Counted from the first letter of the stretch, positions 17,472-26,571 are shown. The stretch: 64,000 bases of DNA from an uncultured Peptococcaceae bacterium (GCA_900552455.1 URZX01000006.1:1-64000), one strand, 5' to 3'. Notes: a model not told the origin generated them from the letters alone. A program made the numbers and translations.

Positions 17472-18665
17472 TCAGTCCTCCCGTTCTTCAAGCACAGCCA
17501 GCCCTGGCAGGAGACGCCCTTCCATGAATTCAAGAGATGCGCCGCCGCCAGTGGAGATGTGGCTGATCTTGTCTGCCATGCCAGATTTCTTCACAGCTGC
17601 GACAGAATCCCCGCCGCCGACAACGGAATACGCATCAGAGAGCGCAACGGCTTTTGCCAGCGCGTTGGTCCCAACGGCAAAAGCATCCTGTTCAAAAACG
17701 CCCATAGGACCATTCCAGATGACTGTCTTGGCATTTTTGATCTTCTCTTCTGCGAGTGCGATGGTCTTTGGCCCGATATCCAGCGCCATCCAGCCATCGT
17801 CGATCGCATCAATATCAGCGGTCTTCGCTGTTTCAGGCGCGTCAAAAGCGGCTGCGATCGTCACGTCAACTGGCAGGAGCAGATCGGTGCCGGCTTCCTT
17901 GGCCTGTGCGAGGGTTTCTTTAGCAACGTCGAGGCTCTCCGGCTCAACGAGAGAAGCCTTCATGTCATAGCCCTGCGCCGCCAGGAAGGTATTGGCCATA
18001 CCGCCACCGATGATGATGGTGTCGGCCTTACCGATCAGATAACTGACAACGCCGATCTTGTCGGAGATCTTTGCGCCGCCGATGATCGCCACAAATGGTT
18101 TTTCCGGCTTGGAAAGGGCAGCGCCGAGCCCGGCCAGCTCTTTTTTCATGAGATAACCGCTGACGCTTGGCAGATAGGTGCCAATGCCCGCCGTCGAGCA
18201 ATGAGCGCGATGCGCCGTACCGAAAGCGTCGTTGACAAAAATATCGCCGAGCGCCGCCAGTTTTTTCGCAAAATGAACGTCATTCTTTTCTTCTTCCGGA
18301 TGGAAGCGGACGTTTTCCAAAAGGACCACGTCGCCATCTTTCATTTCAGCGACAGCAGCCTCTACTTCTGGGCCAACACATTCGTCGAGCTTTTTCACAG
18401 GTTTTCCGAGAAGCTCTGCGAAATGTTCGCCAACTTTGTCCAGGCGCAATTCTTCCACCACCTTGCCTTTTGGACGGCCGAGATGGCTCATGACGATAAC
18501 TTTTGCGCCGTGATCGATCAGATACTGTATGGTTGGCAACGCAGCGCGCATACGCGCATCGTCGGTGATGGCGCCAGTTGCCTTGTCTCTAGGAACGTTG
18601 AAATCTACACGGACCAATGCGCGTTTGCCGCTGACATTGATGTCCTCAATGGTTTTCTTACCCAT
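17472..18665 (-). CDS. pgk: Phosphoglycerate kinase
   Basis: 397 aa, two-domain kinase that makes ATP from 1,3-bisphosphoglycerate. RVDFNVP at about residue 20, SHLGRPKG, GGAKISDKIGV in the hinge and GGGDSVAAV near the C-terminus are all present. ATG 18665 follows AGGGGGA. It is the first gene of the glycolytic operon; gapA, which often precedes pgk, is not next to it (an SGNH lipoprotein gene is). A TATAAT -10 lies at 18704-18699 with a poor -35. Confidence 0.97.
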   Translation of the reverse strand: MGKKTIEDINVSGKRALVRVDFNVPRDKATGAITDDARMRAALPTIQYLIDHGAKVIVMSHLGRPKGKVVEELRLDKVGEHFAELLGKPVKKLDECVGPEVEAAVAEMKDGDVVLLENVRFHPEEEKNDVHFAKKLAALGDIFVNDAFGTAHRAHCSTAGIGTYLPSVSGYLMKKELAGLGAALSKPEKPFVAIIGGAKISDKIGVVSYLIGKADTIIIGGGMANTFLAAQGYDMKASLVEPESLDVAKETLAQAKEAGTDLLLPVDVTIAAAFDAPETAKTADIDAIDDGWMALDIGPKTIALAEEKIKNAKTVIWNGPMGVFEQDAFAVGTNALAKAVALSDAYSVVGGGDSVAAVKKSGMADKISHISTGGGASLEFMEGRLLPGLAVLEERED

Positions 18666-18698
18666 GATGGTCCCCCTGTCATTCAAAATTATATGCTC

Positions 18699-18704
18699 AT
18701 TATA
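18699..18704 (-). promoter_or_regulatory. Candidate -10 of the glycolytic operon promoter
   Basis: TATAAT on the minus strand 34 nt before the pgk start codon. No convincing -35 at the right distance, so only the -10 is supported. Confidence 0.45.
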
Positions 18705-18803
18705 GCCCATGAGGCGTCATAAATCCATACGTGAGACATAATTTTATCTTTTTCTGCGAAACGTGCAGAAAATATTACGCAACGGGCACGGATAATTTTC
18801 GAT

Positions 18804-18835
18804 AAAAAAAGAAGCGGCGCAGTGTCCGCTTCTTT
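18804..18835 (-). terminator. Terminator of the SGNH lipoprotein gene
   Basis: 10-bp stem 18808-18817 with 18826-18835 (arm AAAGAAGCGG), followed by a long T-run on the minus strand (18810-18804). It lies 12 nt past the stop codon. Confidence 0.85.
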
Positions 18836-18847
18836 TGATTGATCAGT

Positions 18848-19591
18848 TTATTTCTGAATTGTATTCGCGACGGTCTTTGCCACCAGACGAGAGCCATATT
18901 CGTTGAGATGAATGCCATCGCCAATGTACCAATCCGGCTTTTCCTTTGTGAGCTCATAAATATCGACGAGCGGCAGATCGTGAAGCTTCGCCGCGTCCTT
19001 GATGACCTTGTTGATCTGCTCATATTTATCCGGCTGCACTTTCGACTCGCTGCCCTCTTTGGCTTTTTCCAGATGCGGTGCCGGCGGCGTGCAGAGGAAA
19101 ACGCGAGGCTTGGAGTCGAGCGCTGCGTAAGTGGAGATGAGCTTTTCATAATCTGCAGCAAAGGTGGCTTCGTCTTTCCAGGCGGCGCTGTCGTTGGTGC
19201 CAAACATGATCACCACAATATCCGGCGAACTGGAAATGCTCTGCGTGTACATATCTGTATCATCGTAGGAAGCAGAGATGCCATGCATGGCTGCTGCGCC
19301 GCTGGCACCGTAATTCGTCACCACATATCCTTCACCCAAAAGCTCGCCCAAAACGGCTGGGTAATTTTTTTCATCAAAACCTTCTGTATTGCTGTCGCCA
19401 ACACAGGCCACCTGCAGCGGCGTCGTTTGTGCCGGCGTTTCTTCGATTTCTTCAGTTTCAGCTGTGTTATTCTTCGCCATGGCTTTTTCACCAGCGATCG
19501 CTGAAACAGCGTCTGAGACATTCCAGTCGCAGCCAGCAAAAAGCGTGACACACAGACCAACAATACAGATCAGCGTAAGTATTTTTCGCAT
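18848..19591 (-). CDS. SGNH/GDSL-family esterase lipoprotein
   Basis: 247 aa with a lipoprotein signal (lipobox LFAGC, Cys near residue 21), so it is anchored outside the membrane. After a Glu/Thr-rich linker the SGNH fold shows block I (GDSNTEG, nucleophilic Ser), block III (GTNDSA, Asn) and block V (DGIHLNEYG, Asp/His). Likely acts on acyl or acetyl esters, perhaps of cell-wall or capsule sugars, as for similar GDSL lipoproteins. It is a single-gene unit with its own terminator. Confidence 0.88.
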   Translation of the reverse strand: MRKILTLICIVGLCVTLFAGCDWNVSDAVSAIAGEKAMAKNNTAETEEIEETPAQTTPLQVACVGDSNTEGFDEKNYPAVLGELLGEGYVVTNYGASGAAAMHGISASYDDTDMYTQSISSSPDIVVIMFGTNDSAAWKDEATFAADYEKLISTYAALDSKPRVFLCTPPAPHLEKAKEGSESKVQPDKYEQINKVIKDAAKLHDLPLVDIYELTKEKPDWYIGDGIHLNEYGSRLVAKTVANTIQK

Positions 19592-19739
19592 TTACAAACG
19601 TTCCTTTATCTGTAAAATCTATGATCCATTGTTCGTTCAGTTGAACACATTCTGTCCAATATAAAAATTATACAATATCCAGCCCGCTCTGCCAAGGATT
19701 TTTAGTTACAGGTTTTGATGACAGATTTTTGCGCTCAGC

Positions 19740-20789
19740 TCACATCAATAATTTCTGCAAACGCTCCGGCTGATTCGCCGCTGCCAGCGCCACGTGCGGC
19801 GCGATCCTGCCAGCGCGCACCTGCAATGCCAGGCTTTCCTCCAAAAGCACCATGCCCTCGCTGCGCCCAAGCTCAATATTCGTCGCCAGCTGTGCATATT
19901 CTGATTTGCGGATCTGATTGGCCACCGCTGTGTTGTTCAGCAGCAGCTCGTAGACAGGAACCAGCACCTCTTCGCTGCGATGTGGCAATAGCCGCTGCGA
20001 GATCACAGCGCGCAGCATGGCCGCCAGCTGGTGCTGCACGAGCAGCTGATCCTCCGGCGCGAAATGGTTGATAAAATAGCCAACCGCTTCAGCCGCTGCG
20101 CCTGTGTGCATCGTCGCAAGCACAAGATGCCCGCTCTCAGCCAGCTTCATTGCCGCGCGCATCGTTTCCCGATCAGCGAGCTCGCCCAGCATGATCACAT
20201 CCGCATCCATGCGCAGCGCATCCCGCGCCCCTGCAGCAAAAGAAGGCATTTCTCCCGGCACATCGCATTGATGGATCAGCGCCTGTTTGTTTTCAAAAAC
20301 ATACTCCACCGGCGATTCATACGTGAGGATATGGCAGGCGCGCGTGCGATTGATTTGCTCGATCATCGCCGCCAGCGTTGTCGATTTGCCGCTGCCAGAA
20401 GCACCTGTGACCAGGATCAGTCCCTGTCGCAGCTGACACAGCGGCAGCACCGCTTCCGGCCAGCCGAGCGCTTCCGCCTCCGGAATCTGCTGCGGCAGCA
20501 GACGGATGGCCAGACATTCCCTGCCGTTCGCCAGATAACGCCGCACACGCAAACGACCGACCTCCGGCAGTGCGCAGGAAAAATCTTTGACCTCCCTTGC
20601 TTCTCTGTTTACAATAGAATCATCCAAAGCAGCCGCTGTCTGCAGCGTCCCATTTATTTCTGCGAACATCGTGCTGGAACACGCGCTCTCAAAAACAAGC
20701 CGCCCCAGCCGCCGCATATAGATGCTGCCGCCTGACTCCAGATGCAGATCTGTAGCGCCGGCGGCCACAGCCTTTGAAAAAATGCTCAT
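19740..20789 (-). CDS. PilT-type secretion/twitching ATPase
   Basis: 349 aa, type II/IV secretion ATPase of the PilT branch. Walker A is GASGSGKSTT, the Asp-box-like region is TYESPVEYVFE, Walker B is VIMLGELADRET, and the His box is SGHLVLATMHTG. In type IV pilus systems PilT powers retraction. ATG 20789 follows AAAGGA. A prepilin peptidase gene starts 26 nt away on the other strand, but no pilin, PilB or PilC genes are in the window, so this pair is detached from a complete pilus locus here. Confidence 0.88.
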   Translation of the reverse strand: MSIFSKAVAAGATDLHLESGGSIYMRRLGRLVFESACSSTMFAEINGTLQTAAALDDSIVNREAREVKDFSCALPEVGRLRVRRYLANGRECLAIRLLPQQIPEAEALGWPEAVLPLCQLRQGLILVTGASGSGKSTTLAAMIEQINRTRACHILTYESPVEYVFENKQALIHQCDVPGEMPSFAAGARDALRMDADVIMLGELADRETMRAAMKLAESGHLVLATMHTGAAAEAVGYFINHFAPEDQLLVQHQLAAMLRAVISQRLLPHRSEEVLVPVYELLLNNTAVANQIRKSEYAQLATNIELGRSEGMVLLEESLALQVRAGRIAPHVALAAANQPERLQKLLM

Positions 20790-20815
20790 ATTACTATCCT
20801 TTCTGAGGTGATCCA

Positions 20816-21535
20816 ATGACTACCCTCTTCTTTTTCATCTTCGGCGCCTGCCTGGGAAGTTTCATCCCCTGCTTCGCCGAGCGTCGCCAGAAAAACCTCT
20901 CGCAGATCGATCGCTCCCGCTGTCTCCACTGCGGCCAAACCATCGCGCCGCTTTATCTCGTACCGATCCTCGGCTATTTTTTCAGCAGCGGACACTGCCG
21001 CTATTGTGGCGCGCCGATCCCAAAATCCCTGCCATTTTTCGAAACAGTCGTCGCCATTCTCTGCGCGCTGCTCAGCCTCAGCACCGCGCCAGCGCCGCAC
21101 ACGATACTCCTTTGCAGCATCTTCGCCCTCCTGCTTCTGCTCAGCCTCGACGACTGGCAGCTGCAGCAGATTCACGACAGCGATCTGATCCTTTACAGCG
21201 TCCTGCTCATCCTCGACAGCGTGCTTTACGGCGCACATCTCTGGCTCGATCAGGCCATCGGCGCAGTCATCGTCGCGCTGCCGCTTTTCATCATCTTGCG
21301 CCTCTTTCCGCAGGGACTGGGCAGCGGCGACGTGCTCTTTATGGCGATCTCCGGCTTTTATCTCGGCACCGTCGCTGTGACCCACGCTTTTCTCATCGGG
21401 ATCTTCTGCGCGCTCGTCTACGCCCTCTATCTCATCAATATAAAGAAAGTCAAACGCGGCGCAAGCCTTCCGCTCATTCCGTTTCTCGCTGCAGGTGTTG
21501 CCGTCGTTATCCTCAGCACACCATTTTTCGGATAA
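20816..21535 (+). CDS. Prepilin peptidase (A24 family)
   Basis: 239 aa membrane aspartic protease that cleaves and usually N-methylates type IV prepilins. The N-terminal cytoplasmic domain has a zinc-type CLHCGQ...CRYCGA pair, and the membrane core holds the catalytic Asp residues in LDDWQL and in GSGDVLF (GxGD motif). About eight hydrophobic segments. Divergent from the PilT-type gene with only 26 nt between start codons, so the ribosome sites of the two lie side by side and any promoters extend into coding sequence. Confidence 0.9.
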   Translation: MTTLFFFIFGACLGSFIPCFAERRQKNLSQIDRSRCLHCGQTIAPLYLVPILGYFFSSGHCRYCGAPIPKSLPFFETVVAILCALLSLSTAPAPHTILLCSIFALLLLLSLDDWQLQQIHDSDLILYSVLLILDSVLYGAHLWLDQAIGAVIVALPLFIILRLFPQGLGSGDVLFMAISGFYLGTVAVTHAFLIGIFCALVYALYLINIKKVKRGASLPLIPFLAAGVAVVILSTPFFG

Positions 21536-21603
21536 AATCGCTGAGAAATAACTATATCGGAAGAAAAAATATGCTGTCTTCTATATCACAATTCGCAACA
21601 ATG

Positions 21604-21612
21604 TGTTATAAT
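21604..21612 (+). promoter_or_regulatory. Extended -10 promoter of the 198-aa protein gene
   Basis: TGTTATAAT matches the extended -10 form TGnTATAAT, 33 nt before the ATG at 21645. The -35 region is weak, as is common with extended -10 promoters. Confidence 0.6.
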
Positions 21613-21644
21613 GATTTCATTCCATCCATCGGGAGGTAAGATTT

Positions 21645-22241
21645 ATGAGACCCACCAAGGAAGCCTTAGTCAGAAAGGTTTGTCAAAACATGGACCTGTT
21701 GAAGTACGAAGTCGACGACGTGCTCACCGACGACGCGCTCCAGGACCTGACCAATGAAGGTTCTGACAAGGTCATCTTCAGTATAGCGAAACCAAATCAG
21801 GTCAGCAGCAAGCTTTTCCTGACATCCCATCAGTTCACCAATGTTGTGGGAACGGATATCTATATCTACATCGGCAACAACCAGGGCCAGACTGCGTATC
21901 AGATGCTCCTCGAAGAAATGTCCAAGGTGCGCCGTCTCGACGAAAAGCTCGTCACCTTCCTGCGCGACGAATGCATCGACTCTCTCACCGAGCTCAATTT
22001 GCGCGACGAAATTCCTGACCAGGTGCCAGAAAAAGTGGACGCCGCCGTCGAACAAGCGCCAAACCATCTGATCTATTCCAACGTTTCTGAGAGCCAGCTC
22101 AACAAAGGCATTGGCAACATCCTCCTCGAAACGCATTTCGATGTGATCGGCGACAGCCACATTTTCATTTACAACGGCAACACCGCCGGCGCGCAGATGA
22201 TCAGCCGCCTGAGCCAGGAATCCTTCATCAATCTCGAATGA
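21645..22241 (+). CDS. Conserved-looking protein with two internal repeats, function unknown
   Basis: 198 aa, acidic, no signal peptide or membrane segment. I do not recognise the family. The two halves look related: residues about 44-96 (IFSIAKPNQV... TDIYIYIGNNQGQ) align with about 142-194 (IYSNVSESQL... DSHIFIYNGNTAG), each ending in a helical segment, with a linker of Glu/Asp-rich helix between. That points to an internal duplication of a roughly 50-residue alpha/beta unit. It has its own extended -10 promoter, AGGAGGT-like ribosome site (GGGAGGTAAG) and a strong terminator, so it is a real single-gene unit. No function is assigned. Confidence 0.75.
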   Translation: MRPTKEALVRKVCQNMDLLKYEVDDVLTDDALQDLTNEGSDKVIFSIAKPNQVSSKLFLTSHQFTNVVGTDIYIYIGNNQGQTAYQMLLEEMSKVRRLDEKLVTFLRDECIDSLTELNLRDEIPDQVPEKVDAAVEQAPNHLIYSNVSESQLNKGIGNILLETHFDVIGDSHIFIYNGNTAGAQMISRLSQESFINLE

Positions 22242-22246
22242 CCATC

Positions 22247-22290
22247 ACCTTTACGCATCACATTGCTGTTGCGTAAAGGTTTTTCTTTTT
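22247..22290 (+). terminator. Terminator of the 198-aa protein gene
   Basis: 11-bp perfect stem 22247-22257 with 22270-22280 (arm ACCTTTACGCA), followed by TTTTCTTTTT on the plus strand. Confidence 0.88.
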
Positions 22291-22305
22291 CTGCCAGAAA
22301 CAAGA

Positions 22306-22344
22306 TACAAAAAATCGCTTGCCCGTCACCGAGCAAGCGATTTT
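22306..22344 (-). terminator. Terminator of the aminotransferase gene
   Basis: 12-bp stem 22311-22322 with 22333-22344 (arm AAAATCGCTTGC) and a T-run on the minus strand, 13 nt past the aminotransferase stop. Confidence 0.85.
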
Positions 22345-22357
22345 CGTTTAGCGGTAA

Positions 22358-23551
22358 TTATTTGCGGCCCGGGTAAGCTTTCAGAGCTTCAGCCAGAACC
22401 TTCATGGATTTTTCCATGTCGTCAGCGTTGAGCACGTAAGCGATACGTACTTCGTCAACGCCATGACCAGGCTGGGAATAGAAGCTTGCGAGAGGAGCCA
22501 TCATAAGGGTTTCGCCGTTGTAGTCGAAGTTTTCGAGAGCCCAGATAATGAACTTTTCGGAATCGTCGACAGGGAGCTTAACGGAGATGTAGAAAGCACC
22601 TTCTGGCTTAGCGCAAACAACGCCATCCATCTTCTGCAGTGCATCGTAGGTAACGTCACGACGATGTTTGTATTCTTCGTTGACTTCGTCGAGATAGCTC
22701 TTTGGCGTTTCAGCATAGAGAGCGGTAGCGCCGATCATATCCAGAGTGGATACGGAGAGACGGCCCTGGCAGAGCTTGAGAACGTTAGCGATAATTTCTG
22801 GGTTCTTGCAAGCGAGGGAACCGATACGAGCGCCGCAAGCGCTGTAACGCTTGGATACGGAGTCGATCATGATGAGACGATCCTTCAGTTCTGGGAAGTA
22901 AGCCAGGCTGTAGAATTCACCATCATAAACGAATTCACGATATACTTCGTCGGCGATGACAAAGAGATCTTTTTCTACTGCGATTTCAGCAACCATCTGC
23001 AGCTCTTCCTTGGTGTAAACAACACCGGTAGGGTTCGATGGGTTGGTGATGATGATGGCGCGTGCTTTGTCGCTGATCTGAGCAAGGATTTCTTCCTTGG
23101 ATGGCAGACGATAGCCGTTTTCAGCCTTGGTGATGATGCCTTCGCAGTTAACGCTGACAGCAGAAGCAAAGCCGTTGTAGTTGGTGTAGAATGGTTCAAC
23201 AACGACAACAGATTCGCCTGGGTCGCAGATAGCGATCATAGCGAACATCAGAGCTTCAGAACCACCGTTGGTGATAAGGATATCTTCTGGAGCGAAGTCC
23301 ATGTTGTTGCGCGCATAGTACTTGCTGATCTCATCGATCAGGGTGAAATCCCCGTGGGAGTCTGCGTATTCAAGGACTTCCTGTTTGAAGTTCTTGATCG
23401 CATCGAAGTAACCTTCTGGAGTTTTGATATCAGGCTGACCGATGTTCAGTGGATAAACTTTTTTACCGTTTGCACGAGCTGCGTTTGCATATGGAACCAG
23501 CTTACGGATTGGAGATTCCTGCATACCGCTAATACGATTTGAGCATTTCAT
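22358..23551 (-). CDS. PLP-dependent class I/II aminotransferase
   Basis: 397 aa, fold type I aminotransferase, AspC/aspartate-type. NGGSEALMFAM is the cofactor phosphate-binding segment, ITNPSNPTGVVYT and ADEVYREFVYDG are conserved PLP contacts, and SVSKRYSACGARIG contains the Schiff-base lysine. Amino donor/acceptor cannot be fixed; aspartate or aromatic aminotransferase is likely. The ATG at 23551 follows GGGGG at about 10 nt; an in-frame TTG at 23572 is possible but less likely. Its codon use is strongly biased like glycolytic genes (for example almost uniform GAA, TTC), suggesting high expression. Confidence 0.88.
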   Translation of the reverse strand: MKCSNRISGMQESPIRKLVPYANAARANGKKVYPLNIGQPDIKTPEGYFDAIKNFKQEVLEYADSHGDFTLIDEISKYYARNNMDFAPEDILITNGGSEALMFAMIAICDPGESVVVVEPFYTNYNGFASAVSVNCEGIITKAENGYRLPSKEEILAQISDKARAIIITNPSNPTGVVYTKEELQMVAEIAVEKDLFVIADEVYREFVYDGEFYSLAYFPELKDRLIMIDSVSKRYSACGARIGSLACKNPEIIANVLKLCQGRLSVSTLDMIGATALYAETPKSYLDEVNEEYKHRRDVTYDALQKMDGVVCAKPEGAFYISVKLPVDDSEKFIIWALENFDYNGETLMMAPLASFYSQPGHGVDEVRIAYVLNADDMEKSMKVLAEALKAYPGRK

Positions 23552-23572
23552 AAATAATAAGCCCCCATTCAA

Positions 23573-23914
23573 AATTCTTGGTCCGGCATTGTCTGAATCC
23601 CGAACCTCAACATTACTCTATTAATTTATCATAGATTTCGCAAAATTTCGACCCCCAAATCATCTCTAGCCAACACGGCAACCATATAGCGAATAATCAT
23701 TATTTCTATGTTCGGATAATCAAGCTTCTTTTATTCCAGGTATGCACTTTAGCGAATTATTTCACAATTGTACCAATTCCGTAAATTGACGTAAATGCAC
23801 TTTTATTGCAATATTATTAGCAAGTACGTTCCTGTTGCAAATCTTTCTGCAAATGGGTAGGATTTTTCAGATCCTCCGTCGATAAATAATATCTATATTA
23901 ATTAAATATGACGC
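23573..23914. other. AT-rich intergenic region
   Basis: About 340 bp without a convincing coding frame between the aminotransferase start and the terminator of the ECF/anti-sigma pair. It is AT-rich, with the related strings TAGCGAATAATCATT and TAGCGAATTATTTCA about 60 bp apart. It presumably holds the aminotransferase promoter; I see no consensus -35/-10 pair I would commit to. Confidence 0.5.
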
Positions 23915-23952
23915 CTAAAAGGACGAGCGTCGGCAAATTTTGACGCTCGTCC
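23915..23952 (-). terminator. Terminator of the ECF/anti-sigma unit
   Basis: 11-bp perfect stem 23921-23931 with 23942-23952 (arm GGACGAGCGTC), 10-nt loop, followed on the minus strand by a short T-run. It begins 7 nt past the anti-sigma stop. Confidence 0.75.
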
Positions 23953-23959
23953 GTGAAAA

Positions 23960-24652
23960 TTATGATGTTTTTTTCCACACGCAATCCATGCCAGCAATGG
24001 TTCCGTCGGATTCTGTCTGCCATTCTTCCCAGATCAGCTTCTGATAATCGTAGTCGCCATAGAGCACCATGTCGACTTGCTCTCCCTGTCCATCGATCCT
24101 GCCGAGGGCAAAGGTGAGCTCTGTCGCATCTTCCCGGAACGGTAGGTGCGGCTCGACATAAGCAGACCACAGCGTCTGATAAAAATAAACGGCAACAACA
24201 TCCTGCCGCTCACCGTCGATCATGACTGGCGATGGAATGCAGGCGACAGACCCTGCTGCTATATCAGACGTGCAACTGGCGTAAACCTCGCCATTCAGCT
24301 CTCGCACCGTGACCGTCTCGCCATCGTACGGAATGACCGTTTGGTGCAGCGTCATGTAAGAATACGCGCCAATGAGCACAGCGGCCGCGACTAGAATCGA
24401 GAGCAGCGAAATGACCACTTTTTTCCTGAAGAAGCGTTTGCGGATCCGCTTCAATATATTCGCCTGTGAACGCTGGAGCTTTTCGTTGATCGGCAGAACG
24501 AGCGATTCTCTCATTTTCTCCGCCTCCTTCCGGCAGGTTTCACAATGCGCCAAATGATCGTCGACGGCATGTTTTGTCACGTCGCTCGTCACATCGTCCA
24601 TATAAAGTGGCAAAAGATCTCGTACGATTTCGCACGAAAGTTCATTTTTCAT
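23960..24652 (-). CDS. Zinc-finger (ZAS-type) membrane anti-sigma factor
   Basis: 230 aa. N-terminal anti-sigma zinc-finger: CEIVRDLLPLYMDD followed by HLAHCETC, the H-x3-C-x2-C pattern that binds zinc and the sigma factor. One membrane segment at about 82-104, then an extracellular domain of about 125 residues that I do not recognise. Overlaps the sigma gene by 11 nt. It would release the ECF factor in response to an envelope signal. Confidence 0.85.
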   Translation of the reverse strand: MKNELSCEIVRDLLPLYMDDVTSDVTKHAVDDHLAHCETCRKEAEKMRESLVLPINEKLQRSQANILKRIRKRFFRKKVVISLLSILVAAAVLIGAYSYMTLHQTVIPYDGETVTVRELNGEVYASCTSDIAAGSVACIPSPVMIDGERQDVVAVYFYQTLWSAYVEPHLPFREDATELTFALGRIDGQGEQVDMVLYGDYDYQKLIWEEWQTESDGTIAGMDCVWKKTS

Positions 24653-25133
24653 CGTCCATCACCTCCATATACTGGGCGATCTGCTGCTTTGCCCGATAAT
24701 AGGTCACGCGCGCCCAGCCGGCGCTCTTGCCGAAAATGCTGCCGATCTTTTCAAATGACAGCTCGCCGAATACGCGCAGGTTGAACACTTCTTTGTACGG
24801 CTCCTTCATCTCGTGCAAAAAACGGTGGATGAGGAGCGCGCGTTCCTCATCGACGAACTGCAGCGTGAAATCCTGTTGCGGGCTGGCAAACTCCGGCGGC
24901 GACTCATCGCTCATAGGCTTTTGCTTGCGCAGCCCGGAATAATAGGTATTGCGCGCGATCGTAAACAGCCAGGCGCGAATGTCCTTACGGCCATCGTAGC
25001 TGTCGATCGCCTTCAATGCTTTGAAAAACGTTTCCTGCGTCACCTCTTCGGCAACACTCTCTTCTACCGAGAGACTGCGCACATAGAGAAACACGTCTTT
25101 AAAATACAGCTGATAGATCTCTTCAAAATCCAC
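24642..25133 (-). CDS. ECF-type RNA polymerase sigma factor
   Basis: 163 aa with region 2 (FEEIYQLYFKDVFLYV, VTQETFFKALKAID) and region 4 with LSFEKIGSIFGKSAGWARVTYY. The start is probably GTG at 25133, 9 nt after AAAGGGG; a GTG at 25142 directly abuts that site. Followed immediately by its zinc-finger anti-sigma factor. Second of three ECF pairs in this window, of the SigW/SigM-like kind acting on envelope stress in relatives; the actual regulon is unknown. Confidence 0.88.
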   Translation of the reverse strand: MDFEEIYQLYFKDVFLYVRSLSVEESVAEEVTQETFFKALKAIDSYDGRKDIRAWLFTIARNTYYSGLRKQKPMSDESPPEFASPQQDFTLQFVDEERALLIHRFLHEMKEPYKEVFNLRVFGELSFEKIGSIFGKSAGWARVTYYRAKQQIAQYMEVMDDEK

Positions 25134-25182
25134 GCTCCTCACCCCCTTTCACCCTATTAACGCGCGAGGCGCACAAACGTTA

Positions 25183-25214
25183 CAAAAAAGACCAGGCAAT
25201 ATTTCTGCCTGGTC
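25183..25214 (-). terminator. Terminator of dnaB
   Basis: 9-bp perfect stem 25190-25198 with 25206-25214 (arm GACCAGGCA) followed by six T residues on the minus strand, 7 nt past the dnaB stop. Confidence 0.87.
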
Positions 25215-25221
25215 GGAAAGA

Positions 25222-26571
25222 TCAATAGCCATATTCTCCTTCGTGGATGAGGTTGTCGAAGCGGGTGAGCTCATTCTGGAAGGCGAGCTCGACGGTGCCG
25301 GTTGGCCCGTTACGGTGCTTGGCGATGATGACATCGGCGATGCCGCGACGGTCGGTGTCTTCGTTGTAATATTCCTCGCGGTGGATGAAAAGCACAATGT
25401 CGGCGTCCTGCTCAAGAGAACCGGACTCACGCAGATGACTGAGCTGCGGGCGCTTGTCCTTTGTCTGCTCGACGGTACGACTGAGCTGGGAGAGCGCGAT
25501 GATCGGCACGTTCAGTTCACGCGCCAGGGCTTTCAGTGAACGGGAGATCTCGGAGACTTCCTGCTGGCGGTTTTCGCTGTTGCCACTACCGCCCATGAGC
25601 TGCAGATAGTCGACAAGGATGAGGCCGAGATCGCCTTCGCGGCTCTGCAGGCGTCTGGCTTTAGCGCGCAGCTCGCGGATGGTGATGGCTGGGGTGTCGT
25701 CAATGTAGATCGGCGCGCTGGTTAGGGGGCCGATCTTTTGCAGGAACGCGCCCCATTCGTCGGGATTGAGCTGACCGGTGCGCAGGCGCTTCTGGTCGAT
25801 GCGGGCAGCGGCTGCGAGCATACGCATGACGAGCTGCTCCTTGCTCATTTCGAGACTGAAGATCGCCACTGGATAATGATAGTCGATGGCGGCATTGGCA
25901 GCCATGTTCAAGCAGAGCGCGGTCTTCCCCATTGCCGGACGAGCAGCGAGGATGATGAGGTCCGAGCGCTGCCAGCCGTTGGTCATATGGTCGAGATCGA
26001 TGAAGCCAGAAGGAATGCCTGTGATCTCGTCTTCCTGCTTGGCGGCTTCTTCGATCTTTTCAAGGTTCGTCGGCACGATCTCGTCCACACGCGTCACATC
26101 GTTGCGCTGGCGCTGCTTGGAAATATCGAGCACGAGCCGCTCGGCGTCGTCCAGAATGCTCTCGACGGGCTCGGCGTCGTCGAAGCAGCGATTGCGGATA
26201 CCGTCAGAAATGCGGATGAGCTGGCGCATCGTCGATTTTTCCTGAACGATCTTCGCGTACTGCTTGACGTTGTACACCGTTGATGGAGCAGCGGCGATCT
26301 GCCCAAGATAAAACACGCCGCCAGCTTTTTCCAGCAGATTTTCCTTGCGCAGTTTGTTGGTCATGGTGACGAGATCGACAGACTGACCGCTCTCGTCAAT
26401 TTCCAGGATGGCCTTAAATAAAATGGCGTTCTCCGGTTTATAAAAATCTGTGTCGCGCACCAGCTGCACAATGTCCTGAATGACCTCGCGGTCCTTGAAC
26501 ATCGCGGAGATGATGCCGGCTTCCGCTTCTTCGGCGAACGGCACAGACTGTTCCATATAATTTTCGCTCAT
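25222..26571 (-). CDS. dnaB: Replicative DNA helicase DnaB
   Basis: 449 aa, normal length. It unwinds DNA ahead of the replication fork as a hexamer. N-terminal domain at about 1-110, RecA-like motor with Walker A ARPAMGKTAL, Walker B ILVDYLQLM and the DKRPQLSHLRESG motif with the DNA-binding loop. ATG 26571 follows GGAGG by 10 nt; the frame runs on upstream but the extra residues do not fit the family. No intein. Divergent from the VOC/guaB unit, with an extended -10 (TGCTATACT on the minus strand at 26610-26602). Confidence 0.96.
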   Translation of the reverse strand: MSENYMEQSVPFAEEAEAGIISAMFKDREVIQDIVQLVRDTDFYKPENAILFKAILEIDESGQSVDLVTMTNKLRKENLLEKAGGVFYLGQIAAAPSTVYNVKQYAKIVQEKSTMRQLIRISDGIRNRCFDDAEPVESILDDAERLVLDISKQRQRNDVTRVDEIVPTNLEKIEEAAKQEDEITGIPSGFIDLDHMTNGWQRSDLIILAARPAMGKTALCLNMAANAAIDYHYPVAIFSLEMSKEQLVMRMLAAAARIDQKRLRTGQLNPDEWGAFLQKIGPLTSAPIYIDDTPAITIRELRAKARRLQSREGDLGLILVDYLQLMGGSGNSENRQQEVSEISRSLKALARELNVPIIALSQLSRTVEQTKDKRPQLSHLRESGSLEQDADIVLFIHREEYYNEDTDRRGIADVIIAKHRNGPTGTVELAFQNELTRFDNLIHEGEYGY

